A DNA stretch of 8,430 bases from CAZGYE01 sp964530165 (GTDB lineage: Bacteria; Planctomycetota; Planctomycetia; Planctomycetales; Planctomycetaceae): the NCBI GenBank assembly GCA_964530165.1, contig CAZGYE010000261.1, positions 1-8,430 of the forward strand, written 5' to 3'. The first letter of the stretch is position 1. Every line of letters starts with the position of its first letter. This document shows positions 1 to 6,750 of this stretch, in pieces. The translations under genes were made by a program, and so were the position numbers. The notes beneath the pieces are model-generated. The model was not told the DNA's origin. It did not search any database and was given only the letters and a program-made list of their open reading frames with translations.

Positions 1-1
1 A

Positions 2-559
2 CCACCGCTCGTGGCCGGTTATGAATCGGGTCTCTGGGGGATTGCCCTCGTGGGTGCTGTGGGCCTTCGGAGACGAATGTCTCCAAGGCTCCTGGGCGGA
101 GCGTTTGGACTCCTCGCGTTCGCGATCACCTTTGAGACCGCCACCGATCTTATTCCAGCATGGGGGCAGAAATACGCCGCGCTACGGGTGCCGTCGGCTG
201 TGAGAGATCAGATGATGCAAAGTCAGGCGCCCGTTGTCAGTTGCGGTCAGGACTGGGGGTCGGTTCCCTTCTATCTTCATCGAAACGACATTCAGAATGT
301 GGACTCGCGAAGCATGGACCAACTCGCCCAACGTGTCGGCCACCACGGGGGGACCTTTCTCATCCTCGATCACACGATTGCATTGAATACGGTGAGACAG
401 GCGTTGCCGCCTGAAATCGCCATCGACCCGCTTTCAGTGACGCTGAAATCGACCGTCGTCTTTCTGCACTTTGTGGATGATCAAACACGGCTTCCCGCTG
501 CCGGTTGGTCAAAAAACTCCAACGAGGCTCAAACGCTGCCGAGATCGCGTCGTGAGTGA
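2..559 (+). CDS. C-terminal part of a membrane protein, probable ArnT/PMT-like glycosyltransferase (5' end outside window)
   Basis: The reading frame is open from the left edge (codons begin at base 2) to a TGA at 557-559. The GTG at 11 is therefore probably internal and the true start lies upstream. The visible part begins with one or two hydrophobic stretches (roughly residues 5-20 and 28-48 counted from base 11). A soluble tail of about 130 residues follows, with alternating strands and helices and the segments PVVSCGQDWGSVPFYL and GTFLILDH. A string of membrane helices followed by a soluble C-terminal domain is the usual plan of dolichyl-phosphate-mannose/ArnT-type glycosyltransferases, which move sugars from lipid-linked donors at the outer face of the cytoplasmic membrane. 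That assignment rests on architecture and general resemblance. No catalytic residue lies in the visible part, since in this family they are N-terminal. It converges with the hydrolase gene ending at 617. Confidence 0.6.
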   Translation, partial: PPLVAGYESGLWGIALVGAVGLRRRMSPRLLGGAFGLLAFAITFETATDLIPAWGQKYAALRVPSAVRDQMMQSQAPVVSCGQDWGSVPFYLHRNDIQNVDSRSMDQLAQRVGHHGGTFLILDHTIALNTVRQALPPEIAIDPLSVTLKSTVVFLHFVDDQTRLPAAGWSKNSNEAQTLPRSRRE

Positions 560-570
560 TTTGGATGAGC

Positions 571-589
571 GAGGGAAGTTCGATCCCTC
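571..589. terminator. Weak hairpin between convergent genes
   Basis: GAGGGA (571-576) pairs perfectly with TCCCTC (584-589) around a 7-nt loop. It sits in the 57-bp gap between two converging coding regions, where a bidirectional terminator would be expected. Neither strand has a convincing T-run after the stem, so intrinsic termination here is only a possibility. Confidence 0.3.
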
Positions 590-616
590 ATCACGGACGA
601 TTGACGGGGGCATTCC

Positions 617-2800
617 TCAGCGATTCGCCGTCGGCTGGGACTCGAGACCGACGCTGTTGACCGTCCGCACACGATACGTCGGCAGGCTGCTGAAACAGCA
701 GCCGGCGGACGGGGCATTCTTGTCGACGAACTGCATCTTCGGCAAGGGCTGCTGGGGCGTGTCGTGGTAGGACATCGATTGAAACAGCGGCCGCCCGAAT
801 CGACCGACCGGCTTCTCCGGCACCCGGCCGATTCGTTTGCCGTCCCGCTCGATGATGAAGCCGCGAATCCCGCTCTCGAAGTCAGCTTCCGCTTTCCAGG
901 CGACCCTCACAGGGCCGGCCGAGTCCCGCGTGGCGGTCACTTCCAGCGGCGCCGGTGGTGGGGTTTCGTCGCTGACCGCGCCGGTTCGGATATATTCCGC
1001 TACCTTCCCCGCAACCGTCGTCTCCCAGTCTGCCTTGGCCGCGGCGGTGGACGTGAGAGTCTGAGTTCCCGCGTCGGCGGCCGGAAGCCGATGCCGCAGC
1101 CAGAAGTCAAAAAAGGGAATGGCCAAATAGCGGGAATCGCCACACTCGTGGGCGGTCCGCGGATCGGGGGCGAACTCGAAGAACGCCCCGTGCTTCTGAT
1201 AGGCCTTTTGCATCGCCGAGAGGCCGTCCCACGCCCGGCGAAATCGTTCGTGGCCCTTCTCCTTCAAGCCGGGATTGCCCATCACGGGAACCTGATAGGC
1301 GGCGGCAGGAATCTCTGGGGCTTCGGTTTCGCCGCTCGTCCAGTAGCCGAAGGCCGTTCCCGAACGCAGCCAGATGGCGACGATCCGTTGGGGGTACTTC
1401 ACCTGCATCAGACTGGCCCAGAACCCGCCGCCGGAATGTCCCCACAAGCACCAGGGGACCGTTTTCAGTTCGGCATGCTCCGTGGTGTCTGCGAAGTGAG
1501 CGAGCGACTGCAAAAAGCGATTCCCCGATCCGTTGCGCGGGTCGCACCACAGACGGCAGTTCACGCCTTTTCTTGGTTCGTAGGACGAACCCATCAGGGC
1601 GCAGTCCCATTTGCGGGCCAGCGCCTGCCAATGCAAATCATCGGCGGCGGTTTGGCCGCCGATCGACGCCCCGGGGCCGCAACCGTGTTGATGGACGATC
1701 ACTCCTCTGAGTCGCTTTACACCGGCCGGAATCCAGAGAAAGTAGTCGACGGCGAGCTGTAGCTCTCCCGGCCGTGCGACTGCAGGATAGTGCACCTGAA
1801 AGATCGTCCCGCCGGTCGACGGCCGGCGCGACGACGTCGGCTGCTGTGCTTTCGCGACCAGGGTCTCGATCCGCGCTTCGATTTGTTTTGCCTTCGCGAT
1901 CGCTTCGCCGAGAGGCAGCCCCGGCTTGATCCCGGGCCGTTTGTGGCCGACCTCGCTGAGCCACGCGTCATGCAGCAGAGACATTCGCTGCGTCGCCAAC
2001 TGCAGTAACGACGCAGCCGGCTCTGTCGTCGACTCGACTCCCCAAGCGCGCAGAATGGTTTCTCCCAGCAATCGGTGCCCCTCGCTATTCGGATGGATGC
2101 CGTCCGGCGACAATGTGAACCGTGCATTCTTCTTCCGCTTCTCGGCGACGTACTTGACAACGGGCGTGTGCAGATCCACGACCATCTCGACGCGGTCTTT
2201 CTGCTGCATCACCCACTTGGCGTAGCGCGTGAGCACATCGTCATAGTTCTCGTACATCGCGAAGTAAGCATACTTCTTCTCTCCGGCCGGCTTGAGCTTC
2301 CCCTTGCCGCGGAGTGGGACCGGATCGAATGGGGGCGGCGACATCAGGACCATTTTCGCTCCAGCGGCATGCACCTTCACAATCAGACGGTTCACGCCAG
2401 CCTGGTAGGCTTGGAAACGTTCTTGGCCAAAGGGGTAGTAAATGCCGTCGTTCATGCCATAGCACGCGACAACCACATCCGGCTTCACCTTGGCGAGCGC
2501 CCGGTCAAGTCGCTCGTGGACATCGGGCCGCGGGAACGGATGGTCCGGCTCTGACAATCCGCTGCATGTCTCGCTGCCCAGACCAATGTTGACGATCTCC
2601 GGCAGCGGCCGCACGCCTTGCAAGCGGAGTTGTGTCTCGATCCACGTGACGTAATGCCCCGCATGCGTGATCGAATCACCGAGAAAGAGAATCCGTTTTG
2701 CTTTGAGTGGAAACTGCAATTCCGCGGACAACCGGGAGGTCCAGCAGAGCCACAGCAAAAGCGGGAGAACAAAACAGAGGCGGAATCGGAATCGCATCAT
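617..2800 (-). CDS. Secreted multidomain hydrolase: SGNH/GDSL esterase + alpha/beta hydrolase + C-terminal beta-sandwich-like domain
   Basis: This is a 727-residue exported protein with two apparently complete hydrolase domains. Residues 1-26 form a Sec signal peptide (basic start, hydrophobic core, S-A end). Residues about 34-255 are an SGNH esterase: block I GDSITHAG with nucleophile Ser43, block II Gly75 in NIGLGSET, block III G115-x-N117-D118, and block V D233-x-x-H236 in PDGIHPNSEGH. A helical linker (about 260-320) leads to an alpha/beta-hydrolase domain (about 332-575). It has an HQHGCGPG loop, nucleophile elbow GHSGGG with Ser456, and probable catalytic His551 in AHECGDSR. The last 110 residues, after a proline-rich linker near 612, look like a fibronectin-III-type beta-sandwich. 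SGNH and alpha/beta-hydrolase domains of this kind commonly remove acyl groups from polysaccharides. The substrate here is not known. The start is either ATG 2798-2800 or the adjacent ATG 2795-2797; AGAGGAG upstream is better spaced for the second. It probably shares a transcript with the Asp-box gene 68 bp upstream. Confidence 0.88.
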   Translation of the reverse strand: MMRFRFRLCFVLPLLLWLCWTSRLSAELQFPLKAKRILFLGDSITHAGHYVTWIETQLRLQGVRPLPEIVNIGLGSETCSGLSEPDHPFPRPDVHERLDRALAKVKPDVVVACYGMNDGIYYPFGQERFQAYQAGVNRLIVKVHAAGAKMVLMSPPPFDPVPLRGKGKLKPAGEKKYAYFAMYENYDDVLTRYAKWVMQQKDRVEMVVDLHTPVVKYVAEKRKKNARFTLSPDGIHPNSEGHRLLGETILRAWGVESTTEPAASLLQLATQRMSLLHDAWLSEVGHKRPGIKPGLPLGEAIAKAKQIEARIETLVAKAQQPTSSRRPSTGGTIFQVHYPAVARPGELQLAVDYFLWIPAGVKRLRGVIVHQHGCGPGASIGGQTAADDLHWQALARKWDCALMGSSYEPRKGVNCRLWCDPRNGSGNRFLQSLAHFADTTEHAELKTVPWCLWGHSGGGFWASLMQVKYPQRIVAIWLRSGTAFGYWTSGETEAPEIPAAAYQVPVMGNPGLKEKGHERFRRAWDGLSAMQKAYQKHGAFFEFAPDPRTAHECGDSRYLAIPFFDFWLRHRLPAADAGTQTLTSTAAAKADWETTVAGKVAEYIRTGAVSDETPPPAPLEVTATRDSAGPVRVAWKAEADFESGIRGFIIERDGKRIGRVPEKPVGRFGRPLFQSMSYHDTPQQPLPKMQFVDKNAPSAGCCFSSLPTYRVRTVNSVGLESQPTANR

Positions 2801-2803
2801 GGT

Positions 2804-2810
2804 CTCCTCT
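2804..2810 (-). promoter_or_regulatory. Ribosome binding site that discriminates between two adjacent ATGs
   Basis: AGAGGAG on the minus strand lies 3 nt before the first ATG (2800) and 6 nt before the second (2797). The spacing favours the second ATG, which would make the protein one residue shorter. Confidence 0.6.
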
Positions 2811-2868
2811 CGTCGTTGCGTCTTTCGGGTGCGTCAAAGGATTGTGCCGAGCCACGACATCCACCGCG

Positions 2869-3996
2869 TCACCTCGCATCCCATTTCAGCCATTTGATGC
2901 CGGACCGCGTCGCCCGAAATCTCTTGGCGCGAATGCTCGAGCCGCTGCCCTCTTCGTAGTAGACGATCAGCACCGAGCCGTCCTTGAGATTCACCATCGA
3001 AGGGTACGCACCGCCGAGGGTGTCGACCTGCACGTTCTGACTCCAGGTCTTGCACTCGTCGAGGCTGTAGTGCAGGCTGGTCGACGGCACACGGTGGGCC
3101 AGTAGGATGATGCCGTCTCGGGTGCGGAGAAAGTATGGGCAGTGGCCGGCAAAGCCGATCGGCTTCGAGACGCTCCACGTCTTACCCCGGTCTTTGGAGA
3201 TGGAGAAGCACATTTTCGGCCGTTGGGCGGCGTAGAGCGTGCCGTCGGAGAGCTCGATGACGTCCGTTTCGGCATCCAGACGGAATCCGCCGTTGTCGAT
3301 GTCGACGACCGCATTCCAGGTCTTTCCACCGTCATCGCTGGTGATCACGGCCCCGTTGGCCGACTTCTTCGTCTCCCGATACAGCCCCAGCAGCAAACGC
3401 CCGTCGGAAAGCTCGCGGATCGGAGCGCTGCAGTAAGTGTCTTTGGAGATCTGCCGCGGCTTCGACCACGACTTCCCCAGGTCGCCGGAAGTGACCATCC
3501 AACTGCCCAGGCCGATCCAGTGTTTTCCGGATACATCGGTTTTGCGCAGTGAAAAGAAGTTGCAGCTCAGACGACCGTTCTTCAATTGCACGATCGACGG
3601 GTCGCGATCATCGTCAGGCCCGTCGTAGAGAACTTTCGCGTCGCTCCAGGTGTGGCCTTCGTCGCTGGAGGTGCAGTAGCAGATGCGGCCGCCTTTAGGA
3701 AGCGTCTCGTTTGGTAGGGACACGTGGCCGTATCCGGCATAGAAGACGGACATCAGCCGACCGTCGCTGAGGCGACAGACGTCGGGGAACGCTTCGTAAC
3801 CGCCGGCGCCGGCATCGGTGCAAACGTGAACGAATGGCGGCGTGGGAACCTTGAGCTTCTTGCCGAGCCGAACGAGTCCGGTCGGATTGACGTCCGCGGC
3901 AGTGGCCTTCTTCTGTGCGGCAGTGACCAGTTTGTCTCCCACCAATGCTCCGGCAGCGCCGGCAACAGCCGAGCTGATGAATTCACGACGTTTCAT
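2869..3996 (-). CDS. Tat-exported Asp-box (BNR) beta-propeller protein, sialidase-like
   Basis: This is a 375-residue protein of the sialidase/neuraminidase superfamily. The N-terminus MKRREFISSA followed by an Ala/Gly-rich stretch to about residue 27 is a twin-arginine signal, so the protein is exported folded. Five Asp-boxes (S-x-D-x-G-x-T/S-W) occur at about 110-117, 170-177, 220-227, 267-274 and 311-318, spaced roughly 45-60 residues as expected for a six-bladed propeller. The fifth has Cys in place of Gly (SLDECKTW). Interblade motifs of the type L-x-DG-x-L recur (LSDGRL, LKNGRL, LSDGTL, LKDGSV). I do not see the classical RIP arginine motif of true sialidases; the equivalent strand reads YEAFPDVCRL. 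Exo-alpha-sialidase activity is therefore uncertain, and another glycan or non-catalytic role is possible. The ATG at 3994-3996 is chosen because it begins the Tat signal. Its own upstream promoter is visible, and the secreted esterase gene follows 68 bp downstream. Confidence 0.85.
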   Translation of the reverse strand: MKRREFISSAVAGAAGALVGDKLVTAAQKKATAADVNPTGLVRLGKKLKVPTPPFVHVCTDAGAGGYEAFPDVCRLSDGRLMSVFYAGYGHVSLPNETLPKGGRICYCTSSDEGHTWSDAKVLYDGPDDDRDPSIVQLKNGRLSCNFFSLRKTDVSGKHWIGLGSWMVTSGDLGKSWSKPRQISKDTYCSAPIRELSDGRLLLGLYRETKKSANGAVITSDDGGKTWNAVVDIDNGGFRLDAETDVIELSDGTLYAAQRPKMCFSISKDRGKTWSVSKPIGFAGHCPYFLRTRDGIILLAHRVPSTSLHYSLDECKTWSQNVQVDTLGGAYPSMVNLKDGSVLIVYYEEGSGSSIRAKRFRATRSGIKWLKWDAR

Positions 3997-4034
3997 GTTC
4001 CTGGTTCGATCTCCCGAAAAATGAGTGTCGCACC

Positions 4035-4063
4035 ATTATGTTCCAACGGCTGGGGTTTGTCAC
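4035..4063 (-). promoter_or_regulatory. Sigma70-type promoter for the Asp-box/esterase unit
   Basis: On the minus strand, GTGACA (4063-4058, 5/6 to the -35 consensus) is followed by exactly 17 bp and CATAAT (4040-4035, 5/6 to the -10 consensus). Transcription would start near 4028, leaving a leader of about 30 nt before the ATG at 3996. The leader contains GGGAG 14 nt and AGGA 2 nt before the start; neither is ideally spaced. Confidence 0.6.
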
Positions 4064-4097
4064 CACTGCCCGCAAAAGACTCCAGCCAGAGGACCGG

Positions 4098-4126
4098 TTG
4101 AGCCTGCGCGTCGCCTGCCGTACAAT
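4098..4126 (+). promoter_or_regulatory. Sigma70-type promoter for the membrane protein gene
   Basis: TTGAGC (4098-4103, 4/6 to the -35 consensus) is followed by exactly 17 bp and TACAAT (4121-4126, 5/6 to the -10 consensus). The predicted start near 4133 gives a leader of about 65 nt to the ATG at 4198. It is back to back with the minus-strand promoter; the two -35 elements are 34 bp apart. Confidence 0.6.
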
Positions 4127-4197
4127 ACTGAGGTGGAAACGATCGCGAACTTGCACGTGGCACAAAAATGTAGCATCACGGGCCGCCAAACGTCATC

Positions 4198-5214
4198 ATG
4201 CGATTCCGAAGTTCGAACACTCCTGCGCCGTATCTCAACAAGAAAGACCAATTGCGGTTGCTCTCGATGGTCGCGCTACTGGCCCTGGTGCTGATCGCGA
4301 TGAAGATGGCGGCCAATCCGCGGATTTGGCATTGGCTGTTTCCAGCGGAAGTGGCCGAACAGCCGGCCGACGCCACCAATCGAGGCTCGGACAACAGGCA
4401 GATCGACTTTCGCGTCCGATTCGAAGATGTCGAGATCGACAAGAAGATTCTCGAACCGGTCCGCGACAACACGCTCGGCGTTCGCCACGACGAAGCGGAC
4501 GCTTTCTACGCCATCCTGGCAAAGGCGCGCGATATTCCGCTCAGCGACCTCGAACGGGTCGCCCGCGACGACGTCGGTTTTGCCGTACTGATGGCCGACT
4601 CCGACCACTTCCGTGGCACGCTGATCACCGTCAGAGGCGAGATCAAACGCCTGTCGAAGCTCAAAGCCGGCAAGAACCAGCACAACATCGATGTGTACTA
4701 CGAAGCGTGGCTCTTCACCGCCGACTCGGGAATCAACCCGTATCGCATCGTGTGCACCAGCATCCCCAAAGGGATTCCGCAGGGCGAGCGAATCACCAAA
4801 CCGGTTCGAGTCTGCGTCACCGGTTACTTTTTCAAGCGGGAAGGTTACGCATCGCAGGGCGGATTACATACGGCGCCAACGCTCTTGGCGAAACGGTTGC
4901 GCTGGTATCCGCCGCAAGTTGCCCAGACGGAAGATTCTCGCCTGACGCCCTACGTCGTTGGTTTCGTCATTCTGGTCGCCGCCGGGCTGGGCGTGACCTT
5001 GTGGCGATTCACCGCCGGCGACAAGCGCTTCTACCGCCGCCACATCAAACGGATCACGGAAGCTCCCCGCGAGGCCATCGACGCGCTGGCCGACGTCGAA
5101 ACCACCGACCCGGATGAGATGTTCCGTCAGCTCACCGAGCAGGCGCGCATGGTCGAGGTCACCGAGCCCGCAGAAGCATCAGGCGTTGGTGGCGAAAAGG
5201 AGAATGGGGAATGA
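4198..5214 (+). CDS. Two-pass membrane protein with OB-fold-like extracytoplasmic domain, function unknown
   Basis: This is a 338-residue protein that I do not recognise as any named enzyme. It resembles conserved hypothetical proteins I associate with planctomycetes. A basic N-terminus precedes a membrane helix at about 21-38. The extracytoplasmic part follows: a helical, charged region (about 68-130) and then a beta-rich segment (about 133-235). The latter includes FRGTLITVRGEIKRL, YRIVCTSIPKGIP and VRVCVTGYFFKREGY, and the pattern suggests an OB-fold-like barrel. A second helix spans about 252-270. It is followed by a cytoplasmic tail, first strongly basic (KRFYRRHIKR) and then acidic to the end. 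The start is fixed at 4198 because an in-frame TAG lies at 4171-4173 and no other start codon intervenes. No purine-rich ribosome binding site is visible. It is transcribed alone, diverging from the Asp-box gene and converging with the aminotransferase gene. Confidence 0.8.
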   Translation: MRFRSSNTPAPYLNKKDQLRLLSMVALLALVLIAMKMAANPRIWHWLFPAEVAEQPADATNRGSDNRQIDFRVRFEDVEIDKKILEPVRDNTLGVRHDEADAFYAILAKARDIPLSDLERVARDDVGFAVLMADSDHFRGTLITVRGEIKRLSKLKAGKNQHNIDVYYEAWLFTADSGINPYRIVCTSIPKGIPQGERITKPVRVCVTGYFFKREGYASQGGLHTAPTLLAKRLRWYPPQVAQTEDSRLTPYVVGFVILVAAGLGVTLWRFTAGDKRFYRRHIKRITEAPREAIDALADVETTDPDEMFRQLTEQARMVEVTEPAEASGVGGEKENGE

Positions 5215-5239
5215 TCCTGCGCTTGTTTGGCTGTGGCAC

Positions 5240-5311
5240 CCAAACCGACAACTTGTTGTCGGAATCCGCTGGTTTCATGGCACGTGCAGCGACGATCAGT
5301 CGTCGGTTTGG
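5240..5311. terminator. Twin-hairpin bidirectional terminator region between convergent genes
   Basis: Hairpin 1 is CCGACAA (5245-5251), loop CTTG, TTGTCGG (5256-5262). Hairpin 2 is CGACGA (5290-5295), loop TCAG, TCGTCG (5300-5305). On the plus strand hairpin 2 is followed by GTTTGGATTTCT, and on the minus strand hairpin 1 is followed by TTTGGG, so each strand has a T-containing tail after its second hairpin. The T-runs are interrupted, which lowers confidence in strict intrinsic termination. CCAAACCGAC (5240-5249) and GTCGGTTTGG (5302-5311) form a perfect 10-bp outer inverted repeat that overlaps both hairpins. The rest of the 126-bp gap holds no gene that I can support. Confidence 0.5.
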
Positions 5312-5340
5312 ATTTCTATGAATAATCCGGGTGCAGCAAG

Positions 5341-6750
5341 CTACTCCGCACTCCCCCGCACGGTGGCCTCGCCAATCGCCTCGAACACTACGTCGCACAA
5401 TCGGTCGACCAATTTCCCCGGCATGGCCGGCGCCGGCATCAGCACCACCACGTCACCCAGCGGCCGCACAATGACGCCGCGCTGCCGTGCCGCCAGCGTC
5501 ACCTGATGTCCCATCCGTCTGCGGAGCGGGAACGGTTTCTTCGATTCCCTGTCCTCGACCAGCTCGATGCCGATCATCAGACCCTTCTGACGGATTTCGC
5601 CGACGTGCGGCCGGTTCTCAATTTCCGTCAATCTTTTCCGCAGCAGATCGGTGTTCCGCCGGACGTTCTCCAGCACGCGATTCCGGTCGAACAATCGCAA
5701 CGACGCCAACGCTGCGGCACACGCGAGTGGATTGCCGGTGTACGTGTGCCCGTGAAAGAACGTCCTGCCCTCGGCCGGGTCGCCTAAGAAAGCATCGTAG
5801 ATCTCATCGGTCGTCAACGTGGCCGCCAGCGGCAGATAACCGCCGCTGAGTCCCTTCGCCAGGCAGAGCAAGTCGGGGCGGACTTGCTCCTGTTCACAAG
5901 CAAACAGGCTGCCGGTCCGTCCGAAGCCGACGGCCACCTCGTCGGCGATCAGCAGTATCCCGTGCTCGGCCGTCAATTCGCGCACACGCCGGAGATATCC
6001 GGGCGGATGCACCAGAATCCCGGCAGCCCCCTGCACCAACGGCTCGATCACGAACGCCGCGATTCGGTCACGGTTCTCAACCAGCACGCGCTGCAGTTCC
6101 GAGTTGCAGTGCGCACGATACGACTCGGCGTTGAATCCCGACGGCACACGGTATGCAACCGGAGCCGGAACCTGCACCGTTTCGAACAACAGGCTGGCAT
6201 ACATCCGATGGAACAGATCGATCCCGCCGACGCTGACCGAGCCGATGGTGTCGCCGTGATAGGCGCCAGTCAGGCAAACGAACAGATCCCGCTGCCCACT
6301 GCCGACTGCTTTCTGCCCACTGCCGACTGCTTTCTGCCGGTGGTACTGGTAGGCGATCTTCAGCGCGACTTCGACCGACGTCGCGCCGCTATCGGAATAG
6401 AAGACCTTATTCAAACCGGCCGGTGTGCGGGCAACCAATTCGCGGGCCAGTTCGATCGACGGCACATTCGCCAGGCCCAGCAGCGTACTGTGCCCGATGC
6501 GCTCCAACTGTTCGCGCACCGCGCGGTCGATCTCCGGAACCCGATGCCCGTGCACGTTGCACCACAACGACGAGATGCCGTCGAGATAGCGGTTGCCGTC
6601 GGTGTCGATCAGCTCGAATCCGTCGCCGGCTTGAATGATCGGTGCAGCATCTTCCCGATACGCCTGCATCGGCGAAAACGGATGCCAGACGTACTCGCCG
6701 TCCCATTGCCGGTAGTTGAGAGTTGGGAGTTGAGAGTTGAGAGGCTTCAA
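5341..6750 (-). CDS. bioA: 7,8-diaminopelargonate synthase (KAPA aminotransferase), BioA/BioK type
   Basis: This PLP-dependent class-III aminotransferase of biotin synthesis converts 8-amino-7-oxononanoate to 7,8-diaminononanoate in the cytoplasm. Visible motifs in the 469-residue product are the N-terminal VWHPFSPMQ (21-29), SSLWCNVHGH (60-69), PLP-phosphate loop SDSGATSVE (119-127), YHGDT (164-168), IADEV with Asp270, CLAKGLSGG with the PLP lysine Lys299, and HTYTGNPLACA (335-345). Segments such as GHSTLLGLANVPS, FFHGHTYTGN and RPLGDVVVLMP resemble Bacillus subtilis BioK more than E. coli BioA. The position of E. coli Tyr17 is Phe25 here, as in the WLPF of BioK, so the amino donor may be lysine rather than S-adenosylmethionine. 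The best available start is TTG at 6750, three bases after the mdh stop and in the same frame. There is no ATG before Met28, which lies inside conserved sequence. Residues 4-13 and 139-153 are encoded by heptad repeats and look like insertions. No other bio gene is in the window. Confidence 0.93.
   Translation of the reverse strand: MKPLNSQLPTLNYRQWDGEYVWHPFSPMQAYREDAAPIIQAGDGFELIDTDGNRYLDGISSLWCNVHGHRVPEIDRAVREQLERIGHSTLLGLANVPSIELARELVARTPAGLNKVFYSDSGATSVEVALKIAYQYHRQKAVGSGQKAVGSGQRDLFVCLTGAYHGDTIGSVSVGGIDLFHRMYASLLFETVQVPAPVAYRVPSGFNAESYRAHCNSELQRVLVENRDRIAAFVIEPLVQGAAGILVHPPGYLRRVRELTAEHGILLIADEVAVGFGRTGSLFACEQEQVRPDLLCLAKGLSGGYLPLAATLTTDEIYDAFLGDPAEGRTFFHGHTYTGNPLACAAALASLRLFDRNRVLENVRRNTDLLRKRLTEIENRPHVGEIRQKGLMIGIELVEDRESKKPFPLRRRMGHQVTLAARQRGVIVRPLGDVVVLMPAPAMPGKLVDRLCDVVFEAIGEATVRGSAE
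6288..6336 (-). repeat. Seven-unit heptad tandem repeat inside bioA
   Basis: On the minus strand, seven consecutive 7-mers of the form CAGNNNG occur. They are arranged as two exact 21-bp copies (CAGAAAG CAGTCGG CAGTGGG) plus CAGCGGG. Because 21 is a multiple of 3, the coding frame is kept and the product carries QKAVGSG twice. The site falls in a loop where E. coli and B. subtilis homologues are shorter. The heptad phasing resembles the STRR repeats known from cyanobacteria. Confidence 0.9.

Noticed and set aside
571..592. TTCGATCC stem-loop resembling a tRNA T-arm
   Set aside because: The stem and loop registers do not fit a T-arm, and there is no acceptor, anticodon or D-arm around it.
764..1762. 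Plus-strand open frame (332 codons) opposite the multidomain hydrolase
   Set aside because: The minus-strand frame carries signal peptide and catalytic motifs, while this one has none.
4038..5117. Plus-strand 359-codon frame overlapping the membrane protein gene in another frame
   Set aside because: Its translation is Arg/Gln-rich low-complexity sequence. The overlapping frame has membrane helices and a promoter.
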